Shown here: one piece after another, positions 25,204-35,223 of the stretch
Layout of the letters: the number at the start of each line of letters is the position of its first letter
How positions within the stretch are numbered: the stretch's first letter is position 1
From: Flavobacterium sp.
GTDB taxonomy: Bacteria > Bacteroidota > Bacteroidia > Flavobacteriales > Flavobacteriaceae
Direction of reading: 5' to 3'
DNA length: 64,000 bases
NCBI GenBank assembly: GCA_027484725.1
Contig: JAIXSK010000039.1
Location: 1 to 64,000 of the forward strand
The notes under the pieces: model-generated
What the model saw: only the letters and a program-made list of their open reading frames with translations
The model's database searches: none
Told to the model about the DNA's origin: nothing
Translations under genes and position numbers: made by a program

Positions 25204-26610
25204 TTATTTTACTAATTTCACTTCAACTCTACGGTTGTTTGCTTTACCAGCTTTGGTTTTGTTGGTATCAATTGGTTTAGACTCACCAAAACCAGCAGAA
25301 GTCAATCTTGAAGCAGCAATACCATTTTCAATCAAATAGTTTTTAACAGCTGCAGCTCTGTCTTCAGAAAGTTTTTGGTTCGCAGCATCTTTACCATCGC
25401 TATCGGTATGACCTTCAATACTGAAGTTAGCTGAAGGATATTCTTTCAAGATAGCTGCTATTGATTGCAATACCGGATAGGTTTGTTGTTGGAAGGTTGA
25501 TTTACCAGAGTTGAACAAGATTGTTTTGGCGTAAGCATTCAATCTGTTTACTTGCTCTTCTGTAATTTCAGGACATCCGTTGTTGGCAACAGTTCCTTTT
25601 ACGTCAACACATTTGTCATCTTTATCAAGAACTCCATCACCATCGGTATCTGGCCAAGGGCAACCACCGTTTTCTTTTGGACCTTTTACTTGAGGACATT
25701 TGTCTGATTTATCAGCAACTCCGTCACCATCAGCATCTGGACATCCATTCAAAGCTTTTGGACCAGCTACATCTGGACAAGCATCATCTTTATCGGCAAT
25801 ACCATCAGCATCTGTATCAGGACATCCTTGGAACTCAGCTAAACCAGCCGTTTCAGGACAAGAATCGCTAGCATCTACAATTCCGTCACCATCAGTATCA
25901 GGGCAACCTTTGAATTGTTTCAAACCAGCTACATCCGGACAAGCATCATCTTTATCATAGATTCCATCACCATCGGTATCTTTACCTCCAAATTTGAAGA
26001 TGAGACCTGCAAAATGTTGCATGTGAGAAGGAACGTTTTGTTCTGGAATTCTTGAATCTTGATCAAATGAATATTTATAGGTTGATTGGAATTCTACACC
26101 AAACATTTCACTTAACCAAAAAGTAAGACCCAAACCTCCATTGGCTGTCCCGTAACTAGCTTTACCCATTGAAGCATAACCGCCACCAATATGTGCACTA
26201 GGATCCACCACTTTCCAGCCAAACAAATTGCCAAGGCTGTATTGGATTTTACCATCAATAGCATAGTAACTTAAGTCTCCAGGATTGATTACTGGATAAT
26301 CTCCGGGAATTGTTGGTCTTGGCTCTACCCAGTTTTTGATTCGATTAACAGATCCTGTCACACCAAAAGTGAAACCTTTGTTGATGTGTCTGGATACAGT
26401 GATGTAAGATACTGAAGGTAAAATATTCCAGTTGTCACTTACATTAAAATACTGAGAGAATTGATCTTCAACTTTTGAAGCAGCACTCACTCTCGTGTCT
26501 ACAGCATTTGTACCAAAGGAAATTGCCCATGGATTGTTACTGTCTTGTGCTTGTGAGCTCAACCCCATAATCATGGCCACAGCAACAAATAATTTGTTAA
26601 GATGTTTCAT
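25204..26610 (-). CDS. OmpA-family outer-membrane protein with TSP3 calcium-binding repeats
   Basis: This 468-residue protein has a signal peptide ([22 protein letters not shown]), an N-terminal beta-barrel-like region (about 25-215), five or so thrombospondin type 3 repeats (about 215-330, pattern DTDGDGIxDxxDxCPD) likely to bind calcium, and a C-terminal OmpA domain that binds peptidoglycan ([13 protein letters not shown], then [10 protein letters not shown] at the end). It should tether the outer membrane to the cell wall. It has its own strong promoter and terminator, which fits an abundant surface protein. Confidence 0.93.
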   Translation of the reverse strand: MKHLNKLFVAVAMIMGLSSQAQDSNNPWAISFGTNAVDTRVSAASKVEDQFSQYFNVSDNWNILPSVSYITVSRHINKGFTFGVTGSVNRIKNWVEPRPTIPGDYPVINPGDLSYYAIDGKIQYSLGNLFGWKVVDPSAHIGGGYASMGKASYGTANGGLGLTFWLSEMFGVEFQSTYKYSFDQDSRIPEQNVPSHMQHFAGLIFKFGGKDTDGDGIYDKDDACPDVAGLKQFKGCPDTDGDGIVDASDSCPETAGLAEFQGCPDTDADGIADKDDACPDVAGPKALNGCPDADGDGVADKSDKCPQVKGPKENGGCPWPDTDGDGVLDKDDKCVDVKGTVANNGCPEITEEQVNRLNAYAKTILFNSGKSTFQQQTYPVLQSIAAILKEYPSANFSIEGHTDSDGKDAANQKLSEDRAAAVKNYLIENGIAASRLTSAGFGESKPIDTNKTKAGKANNRRVEVKLVK

Positions 26611-26645
26611 ACTTAAGTTTTGTTAGATTTCAATAATTTGTCTGG

Positions 26646-26676
26646 CAAAAGTAACACGTAATTTTTTAACTACAAA
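26646..26676 (-). promoter_or_regulatory. Promoter of ompA
   Basis: On the minus strand TTTG (26676 to 26673) is followed by 19 bases and TACTTTTG (26653 to 26646), an exact match to the Bacteroidota -33/-7 consensus, 36 bases before the ompA ATG. This is one of the strongest promoter matches in the window. Confidence 0.75.
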
Positions 26677-26743
26677 ATGAAATGTTAAAAAAAAGCCGCT
26701 CAAAATCAGCAGTAAAGACAAATCTCCAACATTTAACACAAAT

Positions 26744-27937
26744 CTAAATGACACCCAATTTTTTTCCGACTTTCGAAAAAGCTGATATGGCTTTGTCTAG
26801 ATGTGTTTGCGTATGAGCTGCTGACAATTGCACTCTTATTCTTGCTTTTCCTTGCGGTACTACAGGATAGAAAAATCCAATCACATAAATGCCTTCTTTG
26901 AGTAATTCGTCTGCCATGGTTTGCGAAAGCTGGGCGTCATAAAGCATAACGGGCACAATGGCAGAATCTCCATCAATAATATCAAATCCCGCTGCCTTCA
27001 TACCTGCTTTAAAATAATTGGTATTCCATTCAAGCTTGTCTCTAAGGGTTGTTTCATTTTCAAGTAACTCAAACACTTTGATTGAAGCACCCACAATGGA
27101 AGGTGCCAAAGAATTTGAAAACAAATAAGGTCTTGAGCGCTGTCTAAGCATTTCTATAATTTCTTTTTTCCCGGTGGTATAACCGCCCATAGCTCCGCCT
27201 AGAGCTTTTCCCAGAGTTCCGGTAATTATGTCCACGCGACCCATAACGCCTTTGGCTTCAAGCGTGCCTTTTCCGGTGGCACCAATAAATCCTGCAGCAT
27301 GACATTCATCAACCATAACCATTGCGTCATATTTGTCTGCCAAATCACAAATTTTATCTAGTGGAGCCACCAAACCGTCCATTGAAAAAACACCATCTGT
27401 CACAATGAGTTTAAATCGAACTCCAGACTGATTTGCCATGATAAGCTGTTGTTCTAAATCTGCCATATCGTTGTTTTGGTAACGATACCGTTTGGCCTTA
27501 CACAGGCGCACGCCGTCTATAATAGATGCATGGTTCAAACTATCTGAAATAATGGCGTCTTGTTCATCCAAAAGTGGCTCAAAAACACCTCCGTTGGCAT
27601 CAAAAGCAGCTGCATATAAAATAGTGTCCTCGGTTTGGTAAAACGCGGCGATTTTTTGTTCTAAGGTTTTGTGAATATCTTGAGTTCCACAAATAAAACG
27701 AACCGAAGACATTCCAAATCCATGGGTATCCATAGTGTCTTTGGCTGCTTGGATTACTTCTGGATGCGATGATAATCCTAAATAATTATTAGCACAAAAA
27801 TTTAAAACTGTTTCACCTGTTGAAATCGTAATTTCTGGTCCTTGTGCAGAGGTAATGATTCGTTCCTTTTTGAACAATCCGTTTTTGCTGATACTTTCTA
27901 ATTCTTGTTGTAAGTGCTGTTGAATCTTTCCGTACAT
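26744..27937 (-). CDS. kbl: Glycine C-acetyltransferase (2-amino-3-ketobutyrate CoA ligase)
   Basis: This 397-residue PLP enzyme of the alpha-oxoamine synthase family cleaves 2-amino-3-ketobutyrate with CoA to glycine and acetyl-CoA in threonine breakdown. The PLP Lys lies in [13 protein letters not shown], the cofactor Asp in VDECHAAGF, and the N terminus ([15 protein letters not shown]) is typical. The start lies 11 bases after the addA stop, so it is probably cotranscribed with that helicase gene although the functions are unrelated. No threonine dehydrogenase gene is nearby. Confidence 0.93.
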   Translation of the reverse strand: MYGKIQQHLQQELESISKNGLFKKERIITSAQGPEITISTGETVLNFCANNYLGLSSHPEVIQAAKDTMDTHGFGMSSVRFICGTQDIHKTLEQKIAAFYQTEDTILYAAAFDANGGVFEPLLDEQDAIISDSLNHASIIDGVRLCKAKRYRYQNNDMADLEQQLIMANQSGVRFKLIVTDGVFSMDGLVAPLDKICDLADKYDAMVMVDECHAAGFIGATGKGTLEAKGVMGRVDIITGTLGKALGGAMGGYTTGKKEIIEMLRQRSRPYLFSNSLAPSIVGASIKVFELLENETTLRDKLEWNTNYFKAGMKAAGFDIIDGDSAIVPVMLYDAQLSQTMADELLKEGIYVIGFFYPVVPQGKARIRVQLSAAHTQTHLDKAISAFSKVGKKLGVI

Positions 27938-27948
27938 AAATTAATTTT

Positions 27949-30900
27949 TTACAAATGTATTATTTCTATTGGGTCGCCTATGTAGACTAAAGCTTTTTTG
28001 ACTATTCTCACCTGCATCGATTCAATAACTAATTGATAGTTTTGAATTTGTGATATGTGCTTGGCTTCTTTTTTTCCGGTTTTGTAATCCAGTAATAAAT
28101 ACTCACCCCTAGAATTGATAACAATTCTGTCGGGTTTAACAATTTCTGATTGGGGAGACAAAATTACTTTCTCATTATAAACTTTATTTCCTTTATCAAA
28201 ATAACCCGCCAATTCAGGATGCATCACAATGCTCATAATCGTTTCTTTGACCCATAGAACTTCCTGATTCTTGATAATACCTTTGTGCAATGATGTCTGA
28301 ATTGCTTGGTCTACATCTTGAGTGTTTTTGACAAAAGATAAAACTTCGTGTACTACATTTCCGAATGCTATGGCTTCTTTTTGTCGTGTTCCCCACAAAA
28401 CGGATTCTTTGCGTGCAATTTTTATAGATTCTGGTTTTAATCTGTTTTTAACTTGTATAATTTTTTTAATTTCATCAGCTTGGTGGTGGTTGCCGGCTAA
28501 TTTTAATGCTTGACCAAATTCATATGTGTTTTTATTGTTGTCAAACAATTGCATTTGCTCTAAATACTTGATGAAATATGAAGCCATGTTGTTTGGATAA
28601 AAACCTTCTTTGTTGGCTTTCATTTGTTTTGAAATAATGTACAACTGCTCTTCGGCTCTGGTGAGTGCTACATACAAAACATTGATGTTATCTAATAATT
28701 CTTCTTGCTTTTTCTGATGATATACCGCTTGGGCTGATGTTCCAAAACTGTTTACTGCTTGGGTATTATCCACCAAAACCTTTGAAATTCCAACTTCAGA
28801 TGCATCAGCTTCAATCCAAAGTTTATCACGTTGGCTGTTGCTGTAATTTTCTTCGGCAAACGGAAAAATCACCACCGGAAACTCCAAGCCTTTTGATTTG
28901 TGAATGGTCATGATGCGCACGGCATTATTACCTTCTGGCGAGGGAATACTATATTTAGAAGAGTGATCCGACCAATGCTGTAAAAAATCTGAAATTCCTG
29001 CCTGTTTATGGTAGGCACGCTCAGCTACTACGTCTAAAAAATATTGAAAATATGCTGCTTCTTGACTCTGACCCAAAAAAGAATCGGCTATGGCTTCAAC
29101 CGCCTCATACAATGGCTTTGTTCGAATTTTATTTAATTTAATTGATATATCAAATTTTTTGAGATAACCTTCAATTTCCGAAAGATTCTTCAGCAACATT
29201 GCCTGAGAAACAAAATCGTGAACTTGTTCCTCTTCCATTTTTCTTTTAGCTACAAAAAGCAACCATCTGGCTAATGATTCAAGATCATTCTCATTTTCAA
29301 TGTAACGCAAAAGATGAATTATAAACTGAACTTCTTCAGCATTTTCAATCAAAAGAGTTTCAGATGAAATCAGCGGAATTTTTTGCTGTGATAGATAATT
29401 TGCCAAAATAACTCCATGACTTCTTCTACGGGTAAGAATAGCTATATCCCTGTATAAAAAACCTTGCTCCAGAGCTTTTTTGATAACCGTAAGTGTTTGT
29501 TCACAATACAAGCTGTCTTTGATGTTTTCTTGATTATCATTGTCCGAGAAATTGCTTACCGATTCTTCCAGAAAAGTCAAGTTTATATACCCCCCTTTTT
29601 TGTTGTGCGTTTTTTGAGCACTTTTATGCTGATACAAATTCTTATAATCTTCGTCTTCAAATTCGCCAGAAAGGAACTTAAAAAATGAATTGTTGAACTC
29701 AATTATCTCTGAACAACTTCTGTAGTTTGTGTCTAACCATACCAATTCTTTGTTTGGATTGCTAAACGGGTTTTCGTCTTTGCTCAAACTGATGAATTGT
29801 TCTGCTTTTCCTCCACGCCATCTGTAAATAGACTGTTTTGGGTCACCTACAATCATCAATGTTCCTTTTTCGCCCGTTTCTGTCTGACCAGAAAGTGCGT
29901 TGTCAATTAGCGGAATCAAATTCTTCCATTGCATTTCAGAAGTGTCTTGAAATTCATCAATGAAAAAATGTCTATAGCGTTCCCCCAATCTTTCATAGAT
30001 AAAAGGCGCCGGCTGATTCTGAATTTCTTTGTGAATTAAATTATTGAATTCAGCAATAGATAAGAGGTTTTGTTCTTGCTGAATTTTTTTTAACTCATCT
30101 CCTAATTGGTGCAGCAATGAAAGCGGTGTGATATTCTTTAAGAAAGCTTGGTAAAAATCTCTTTGCTCAAAAATCTTATAAATTTTATGTAGGATTTGAA
30201 CAATTTCAGGAAGTAGCGAATTTATAAGTTCTCTGTCTGACGCCTCTTTGTTTATTGCTACCTCATCAACTTCAAAAAACCGTTTGTTATTTGGATTATA
30301 TTTTCCTTGACTAATGCTTAAAAGATGATTAGGAAAAGTACCTCTCGAAAAAGATTTCAAATCCACTTGGCTATTTTCAAGAATTTTAAGTGCCTGATTG
30401 GCTAAATTGATGCTTTGCTGCTCAAGATTTTGACAAGATATTTGAAGTTTAGATTTTATAGCAGAAAAATCTTCAATACTAATTTGTCCGAGTTGTTCAA
30501 TTTGAGAACGATTGTTTTCGCTCAAAATAAGTTTGCCCGTTTCAAAAACTTCTCTAGAAATATCCCATGACTTGTCTTGATCAGTTTTCTCCATTGCAAA
30601 ATCAATCAAAAGGCGTGTAAGCATATTTTCTTCGCCCGCTTTAGCAATAATAGAATCAACTGCTTCAGCAATAAGCTCGTCTGTTTCTAAACTTACTTCG
30701 AAAGTGTTGGGCAAACCCAAATCATGTGCAAAAGCGCGAATGACTTTGTGTGTGAATTTATCTATGGTTAATATATCAAAAGCCGCGTAATTGTGAATGA
30801 TGTGCCGAATAATTTGTTGCGCTTTTTGTTTTATTTGGCTGACATCTGTGTGAAGCTCTTGCGCCAAAACATCCATCAAATCTTGCGTTTTCAAAGATGG

Positions 30901-31107
30901 TTCAGGCATAGAAAAGGCTGACAAACTTTGAATAATTCGGGTTTTCATTTCATGAACCGCTTTGTTGGTAAAAGTGATTGCTAAGATGTTTCGGTAAGCA
31001 TCATTTCGTTCAGAAGAGAGGATGATTTTAAGGTATTCCTTAACTAAATTGTAGGTTTTACCAGAACCAGCCGATGCATCATATATAGAAAAGGAAGCGC
31101 GTTTCAT
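27949..31107 (-). CDS. addA: AddA-like UvrD/REP helicase-nuclease
   Basis: This 1052-residue protein has the superfamily 1A helicase motifs in order: Walker A in YDASAGSGKTYNL (about residues 8-20), FIDEFQDTS (motif II), DPKQSIYRWRGG (motif III), MTIHKSKGLEFPVVIFP (motif V) and LYVALTRAEEQLYI (motif VI). A C-terminal RecB-type nuclease carries DRIVINSRG and LLLDYKTGK. It would unwind and trim DNA ends with the AddB-like partner. ATG 31107 is preferred to the opening at 31134 because MKRASFSIYDASAGSGKT fits the family start. Confidence 0.9.
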   Translation of the reverse strand: MKRASFSIYDASAGSGKTYNLVKEYLKIILSSERNDAYRNILAITFTNKAVHEMKTRIIQSLSAFSMPEPSLKTQDLMDVLAQELHTDVSQIKQKAQQIIRHIIHNYAAFDILTIDKFTHKVIRAFAHDLGLPNTFEVSLETDELIAEAVDSIIAKAGEENMLTRLLIDFAMEKTDQDKSWDISREVFETGKLILSENNRSQIEQLGQISIEDFSAIKSKLQISCQNLEQQSINLANQALKILENSQVDLKSFSRGTFPNHLLSISQGKYNPNNKRFFEVDEVAINKEASDRELINSLLPEIVQILHKIYKIFEQRDFYQAFLKNITPLSLLHQLGDELKKIQQEQNLLSIAEFNNLIHKEIQNQPAPFIYERLGERYRHFFIDEFQDTSEMQWKNLIPLIDNALSGQTETGEKGTLMIVGDPKQSIYRWRGGKAEQFISLSKDENPFSNPNKELVWLDTNYRSCSEIIEFNNSFFKFLSGEFEDEDYKNLYQHKSAQKTHNKKGGYINLTFLEESVSNFSDNDNQENIKDSLYCEQTLTVIKKALEQGFLYRDIAILTRRRSHGVILANYLSQQKIPLISSETLLIENAEEVQFIIHLLRYIENENDLESLARWLLFVAKRKMEEEQVHDFVSQAMLLKNLSEIEGYLKKFDISIKLNKIRTKPLYEAVEAIADSFLGQSQEAAYFQYFLDVVAERAYHKQAGISDFLQHWSDHSSKYSIPSPEGNNAVRIMTIHKSKGLEFPVVIFPFAEENYSNSQRDKLWIEADASEVGISKVLVDNTQAVNSFGTSAQAVYHQKKQEELLDNINVLYVALTRAEEQLYIISKQMKANKEGFYPNNMASYFIKYLEQMQLFDNNKNTYEFGQALKLAGNHHQADEIKKIIQVKNRLKPESIKIARKESVLWGTRQKEAIAFGNVVHEVLSFVKNTQDVDQAIQTSLHKGIIKNQEVLWVKETIMSIVMHPELAGYFDKGNKVYNEKVILSPQSEIVKPDRIVINSRGEYLLLDYKTGKKEAKHISQIQNYQLVIESMQVRIVKKALVYIGDPIEIIHL

Positions 31108-31206
31108 ATTCAAAAGCTTGAACTTTATACTCATGTGACAAGTTAAAGCCGCTGTAATTTTATCGAATTTATAACAAAGGCTGTTTCATTTCCAAAGTTA
31201 AATCTT

Positions 31207-31214
31207 TAAATTTG
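31207..31214 (+). promoter_or_regulatory. -7 element of sodB
   Basis: TAAATTTG matches TAnnTTTG exactly, 36 bases before the sodB ATG. The -33 region (TTTC near 31184) is weak. Confidence 0.5.
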
Positions 31215-31250
31215 AATAAAATATTTATCCACAATTAAAACATACACAAT

Positions 31251-31859
31251 ATGGCTTTTGAATTACCAAAATTACCTTATGCCTATGATGCGTTAGAGCC
31301 TCACATTGACGCCCGTACCATGGAAATTCACCACACAAAACACCACAACGCATATACTACTAATCTGAATGCTGCTGTTGCGGGAACAGATATGGAAGGA
31401 AAAACCATTGAAAACATTCTTATTAATCTTGATATGAAAAACGCAGCAGTCAGAAACAATGGTGGAGGATTTTATAACCATAACTTGTTCTGGACTGTCA
31501 TGTCTCCAAATGGAGGAGGACTTCCAACCGGAGATTTACTTGAAGCCTTAGAAAGAGATTTTGGCTCGTTTGATGAATTCAAAGCGCGTTTTGCCAAAGC
31601 GGGTGCTACTCAATTTGGTTCAGGTTGGGCATGGCTGTGTGTTCATCCAGGAGGAAAACTCGAAGTCTGTAGCACCGCCAATCAAGACAATCCTTTGATG
31701 CCTGAAATTGGATGTAGCGGAACTCCTATCTTGGGGATGGATGTATGGGAACATGCTTATTACCTCAACTATCAAAATCGGCGACCAGATTATATTGAGG
31801 CTTTTTTCAATGTAATTAATTGGACAGAAGTTGCTAGAAGGTATGCTGTTGAAAAGTAA
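31251..31859 (+). CDS. sodB: Superoxide dismutase, Fe/Mn type
   Basis: This 202-residue enzyme converts superoxide to peroxide and oxygen. Metal ligands are His in [14 protein letters not shown], His in FYNHNLFW, and Asp and His in [14 protein letters not shown]. The typical start [15 protein letters not shown] and the length fit cytoplasmic Fe/Mn dismutases. Metal preference cannot be settled from these motifs alone. It is a single-gene unit with its own promoter and terminator. Confidence 0.95.
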   Translation: MAFELPKLPYAYDALEPHIDARTMEIHHTKHHNAYTTNLNAAVAGTDMEGKTIENILINLDMKNAAVRNNGGGFYNHNLFWTVMSPNGGGLPTGDLLEALERDFGSFDEFKARFAKAGATQFGSGWAWLCVHPGGKLEVCSTANQDNPLMPEIGCSGTPILGMDVWEHAYYLNYQNRRPDYIEAFFNVINWTEVARRYAVEK

Positions 31860-31882
31860 TTAACTTCAATCACAAAAATATA

Positions 31883-31908
31883 AGCCGGTCAAATGATCGG
31901 CTTTTTTT
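31883..31908 (+). terminator. Terminator of sodB
   Basis: AGCCGGTCA (31883-31891) pairs with TGATCGGCT (31894-31902), with one G-U pair, followed by a run of seven T, about 24 bases after the sodB stop. Confidence 0.85.
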
Positions 31909-31929
31909 ATTTTAAAATCAACAGTAAAT

Positions 31930-32003
31930 AAAAAAGGTGAAGATTGCTCTTCACCCTTTTTGCCCCAAATCTACCATAAAGCTTAAACCTACTAAATTAT
32001 GGT
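31930..32003 (-). ncRNA. Structured small RNA, copy 1 (Flavo-1-like)
   Basis: Read on the minus strand, this 74-base segment has a 5' hairpin (ACCATAA with TTATGGT, 7 bp perfect), a single-stranded conserved linker containing GATTTGGGGCAAAAAG, and a 3' terminator hairpin (8 bp perfect, GCAA loop) ending in U6. About 57 bases are identical to copy 2 at 32123-32195. The upstream -7-like TAACTTTA (32015 to 32008) deviates at the last base and I find no -33 element, so this copy is probably weaker. It resembles the Flavo-1 RNA family as I recall it; this was not checked against a database. Confidence 0.7.
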
Positions 32004-32122
32004 ATTGTAAAGTTAACAGGAATTGTTAATAACTATCGACGTGTTCGTTAAATATATTGGAAATAGAGGCAAATACGAGTGAATACTACAACCATAAATG
32101 GTTAATAACTTAGTATTAAAAT

Positions 32123-32195
32123 AAAAAAGGTGAAGATTGCTCTTCACCCTTTTTGCCCCAAATCTACCATAAACTTAACCTACTAATGCTATGGT
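32123..32195 (-). ncRNA. Structured small RNA, copy 2 (Flavo-1-like)
   Basis: This is the second copy of the small RNA, 190 bases from the first in the same orientation. It has a 5' hairpin ACCATA with TATGGT, the same linker, and the same terminator stem (32129-32136 with 32141-32148) ending in U6. Differences from copy 1 lie in the 5' loop. An exact promoter precedes it. The region between the two copies (32016-32122) shows no gene. There is no open frame in the transcript. The function is unknown. Confidence 0.75.
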
Positions 32196-32199
32196 TCTC

Positions 32200-32231
32200 C
32201 AAAAGTATAGCAGACTTATATGTTTGACAAA
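32200..32231 (-). promoter_or_regulatory. Promoter of small RNA copy 2
   Basis: TTTG (32231 to 32228), 20 bases, then TACTTTTG (32207 to 32200) on the minus strand is an exact consensus promoter placing the transcript start at about 32194, just at the base of the 5' hairpin. Confidence 0.75.
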
Positions 32232-32283
32232 TAAATTAGATGAAATACCACAAAACTCGATAAAATGCTTAAAGGGCTCATTT

Positions 32284-34182
32284 TTAGTAGGCTCTCGTGT
32301 CTTTTCCCTCGTAAAAATTAATGAAGGCTTTATTGACCACCCGATTACCTCCTGGGGTTGGATAATCCCCAGTAAAGTACCAATCCCCTTTGTTTTTGGG
32401 GCATGCTTCATGTAAATGATCAACCGTCTGAAAAATAACTTTTACATCCGCATTGATATCGGAAGAAACCAACATTTGGGCAATTTTATCAGATATTTCT
32501 TGTTCGGTAAATGAACCGTAAATTGCTTTAACTACATTTTGTATTTCCGTGTCTTTCAAATGCTCTTGCTGTTTGCATTTTTGGTAAACTTCATCAACTA
32601 AAGAATATTTATTTTGCTCGCGTAACAGGGTCAAAGCCGCTTGAAAAGCTATCAACCCCTCTAATTTAGCCATATCAATACCATAACAATCCGGATAACG
32701 AATTTGTGGTGCAGATGAAACAATTACAATTCTTTTAGGCTTGAGTCGATCCATCATTTTGAGGATGCTTTTCTTTAAAGTGGTTCCGCGCACAATACTA
32801 TCATCTATAATAACCAAATTGTCCGATGGTTTTATAACTCCATAAGTCACATCGTACACATGTGCTACTAAATCATCTCGACTGCTGTCTTCTGTAATAA
32901 AAGTGCGCAACTTAACATCTTTAATTGCAATCTTTTCAGTACGGATTTTAACAGATAGTATTTGCTCTAGTTTTTCTTTCGTAAGTGTTTTCCTGTTATC
33001 AAGAATGTACTGATTCTTGTGTTGATTCAAATAATCATTTGCCGCTTCAACCATTCCAAAAAAAGAAGTTTCAGCCGTATTGGGAATATAAGAAAAAACT
33101 GTGTTTTCAGTGTCATAATCTACCGCTTTCAAAACATCGTGAATAAGTAATCGACCAAGTGCCTTTCTTTCTTGATAGATTTCTGCATCACTCCCGCGCG
33201 AAAAATAAATCCGCTCAAACGAACACGCTTTCTTCTCTGTTGGTTCTATAATTTGCTCTTGGCTAACTTGTCCATTTTTCTTAATGATTAAAGCGTGCCC
33301 GGGTTCAAGTTCAAAAACCGAATCAAAATCTATATTAAAAACAGTTTGTATCACCGGTCGTTCTGAAGTGACCACAACCATTTCATCATCATCATAAAAA
33401 TAGGCAGGACGAATACCTGCAGGGTCTCTGAATACAAAAGCGTCTCCATGTCCAAATAGTCCGGCCATCGCATAACCACCGTCCCAGCCACGAGCGGCAC
33501 GCTTTAAAATTTTAGCGATGTCTAATTTGCTAGCAATAACCGGTGAGGCTTCCCGTTTGGACAACCCGTTGCTTTTACATTCATGATACAAATCAGTTAC
33601 TTCCTCATCCAAAAAATGACCAATTTTTTCCATAACCGTCACGGTGTCAGTCATTTCTTTGGGATGTTGCCCTAATTCAACCAAGCTATTAAATAACTGA
33701 CTCACATTGGTCATGTTAAAATTACCCGCAACAATAAGATTCCGATGCATCCAATTATTTTGTCGCAAAAACGGATGTACACTTTCAATACTGTTCTTGC
33801 CAAAAGTTCCATATCGAACATGCCCTAAAAATAATTCGCCAACATAAGGAAGGTTTGCCTTTTGCCAATCGACATCATTGCTGATTTCCGGATAAGCTTG
33901 GCGTTCCGAATTAATTCGCTCGTTGATTTGTGTAAAAATATCTTGAATAGGCTGTGATTCATTTGAGCGAATTCGACTAATGTATCGCTGACCCGGAGCA
34001 ACATCTAATTTAATCGATGCTAAGCCCGCACCATCTTGCCCGCGATTGTGCTGCTTTTGCAAAAGCAAATACATTTTTTCAATTCCATAAAACGCAGAAC
34101 CGTATTTTTCTTTGTAGAACTGCAGTGGTTTTTTGAGCCGTAGCATGGCTATTCCGCATTCGTGTTTAAGCGCGTCGCTCAT
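32284..34182 (-). CDS. purF: Amidophosphoribosyltransferase (glutamine type)
   Basis: The enzyme would catalyse the first committed step of purine synthesis, PRPP plus glutamine to phosphoribosylamine. It has an N-terminal Ntn glutamine amidotransferase domain with nucleophile Cys9 in ECGIAML after a short propeptide, and QHNRGQDGAGLASI. The phosphoribosyltransferase domain carries the PRPP loop VIIDDSIVRGTT near residue 440. At 632 residues it is over 100 longer than typical PurF; the additions include a C-terminal segment ending in GDWYFTGDYPTPGG. A related amidotransferase of different specificity cannot be excluded. No other purine gene is adjacent, although purN is 1.5 kb away. Confidence 0.82.
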   Translation of the reverse strand: MSDALKHECGIAMLRLKKPLQFYKEKYGSAFYGIEKMYLLLQKQHNRGQDGAGLASIKLDVAPGQRYISRIRSNESQPIQDIFTQINERINSERQAYPEISNDVDWQKANLPYVGELFLGHVRYGTFGKNSIESVHPFLRQNNWMHRNLIVAGNFNMTNVSQLFNSLVELGQHPKEMTDTVTVMEKIGHFLDEEVTDLYHECKSNGLSKREASPVIASKLDIAKILKRAARGWDGGYAMAGLFGHGDAFVFRDPAGIRPAYFYDDDEMVVVTSERPVIQTVFNIDFDSVFELEPGHALIIKKNGQVSQEQIIEPTEKKACSFERIYFSRGSDAEIYQERKALGRLLIHDVLKAVDYDTENTVFSYIPNTAETSFFGMVEAANDYLNQHKNQYILDNRKTLTKEKLEQILSVKIRTEKIAIKDVKLRTFITEDSSRDDLVAHVYDVTYGVIKPSDNLVIIDDSIVRGTTLKKSILKMMDRLKPKRIVIVSSAPQIRYPDCYGIDMAKLEGLIAFQAALTLLREQNKYSLVDEVYQKCKQQEHLKDTEIQNVVKAIYGSFTEQEISDKIAQMLVSSDINADVKVIFQTVDHLHEACPKNKGDWYFTGDYPTPGGNRVVNKAFINFYEGKDTRAY

Positions 34183-34209
34183 AATTTAGTTGTGTTGTGT
34201 TAAAAAAAA

Positions 34210-34229
34210 TGCCCCGGAATTTCGAGGCA
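34210..34229 (-). terminator. Terminator of the purN-rnhA-pfkB series
   Basis: TGCC (34210-34213) pairs with GGCA (34226-34229), extended past one mismatch by CG pairs. The A8 tract on the left gives a U-tract on the minus strand just after the PfkB gene stop at 34238. Confidence 0.65.
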
Positions 34230-34237
34230 CTTGTATC

Positions 34238-35161
34238 TTATAATTCTATTTCAAATTGGGTGAGCGCTTTGAATTGTTTGAGTCGCTCTTTTACCTCGGC
34301 TTGTTGCAGATTCTCCATACGCTCGGTACCGAATCTTTCTACACAGAACGATGCTAAGTTTGAGCCTTGGATGATGGCTTGTTTCATGTTTTCAAATGAA
34401 ACGTTTTCGCTTTGGGTAATAAATCCGGCAAAACCTCCGGCAAAAGTATCTCCGGCTCCTGTAGGGTCAAAAACTTCTTCAAGCGGTAAGGCTGGTGCGA
34501 AGAAAACTTCTTTGTTGTGGAAAAGCAAAGCTCCGTGTTCGCCTTTTTTAATCACCACATATTTCGGCCCCATAGTATGGATTTTAGCAGCTGCTTTTAC
34601 TAATGAATACTCACCTGATAACTGTCGTGCCTCTTCATCGTTAATGGTAATCACATCGATGCGTTTCATTACTTCTAAAAGCTCTGGAAGCGCACAATCC
34701 ATCCAAAAATTCATTGTGTCGAGCACTACTAATTTAGGTTTGCGTGTCAACTGATCCAGCACACTGCTTTGAACCAACGGATGCAAATTACCCAACATAA
34801 CCACATCCGCATCTTTAAAATGTTCGGGGACTTTCGGTTGGAAATCTGCGAGTGTATTGAGCTCAGTTATGAGTGTGTCGCGCGAATTTAAATCATTGTG
34901 GTATTTTCCAGCCCAGAAAAAAGTTTTTCCGCCTTGAACAATCTCAAGACCTGAAACATCAATGTTGCGAGCGATAAGTATATCAATATATTTCTGTGGA
35001 AAATCATCTCCAACCACTGATACAATAGCAGATTTTAAATTGAAGTGAGAAGCTGATAAACCAATGTACGTTCCGGCTCCACCTAAAATTTTGTCGGTTT
35101 TGCCAAATGGTGTTTCAATGGCATCAAAAGCTACGGTTCCAACGATGAGTAATTTGTTCAT
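34238..35161 (-). CDS. PfkB-family carbohydrate/nucleoside kinase
   Basis: This 307-residue ribokinase-like enzyme has the N-terminal GGAGTYIGLSASHF motif and the C-terminal DPTGAGDTFAGGF motif holding the catalytic Asp and the anion hole. The sugar or nucleoside substrate cannot be deduced. ATG 35161 is chosen over the opening at 35188, which adds residues before the family-typical MNKLLIVGTVAFD. It is transcribed after rnhA with a 62-base gap and is followed by a terminator. Confidence 0.87.
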   Translation of the reverse strand: MNKLLIVGTVAFDAIETPFGKTDKILGGAGTYIGLSASHFNLKSAIVSVVGDDFPQKYIDILIARNIDVSGLEIVQGGKTFFWAGKYHNDLNSRDTLITELNTLADFQPKVPEHFKDADVVMLGNLHPLVQSSVLDQLTRKPKLVVLDTMNFWMDCALPELLEVMKRIDVITINDEEARQLSGEYSLVKAAAKIHTMGPKYVVIKKGEHGALLFHNKEVFFAPALPLEEVFDPTGAGDTFAGGFAGFITQSENVSFENMKQAIIQGSNLASFCVERFGTERMENLQQAEVKERLKQFKALTQFEIEL

Positions 35162-35223
35162 TTTTCTTGTATGAAATTTAAGGCGCAAAGATAAGTTGAA
35201 AGTTTTAGAGTTGCAATCAATTA

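Noticed and set aside
34197..34754. 185-residue plus-strand open frame opposite the PfkB kinase gene
   Set aside because: It is the shadow of a well-supported minus-strand gene and shows no family features.
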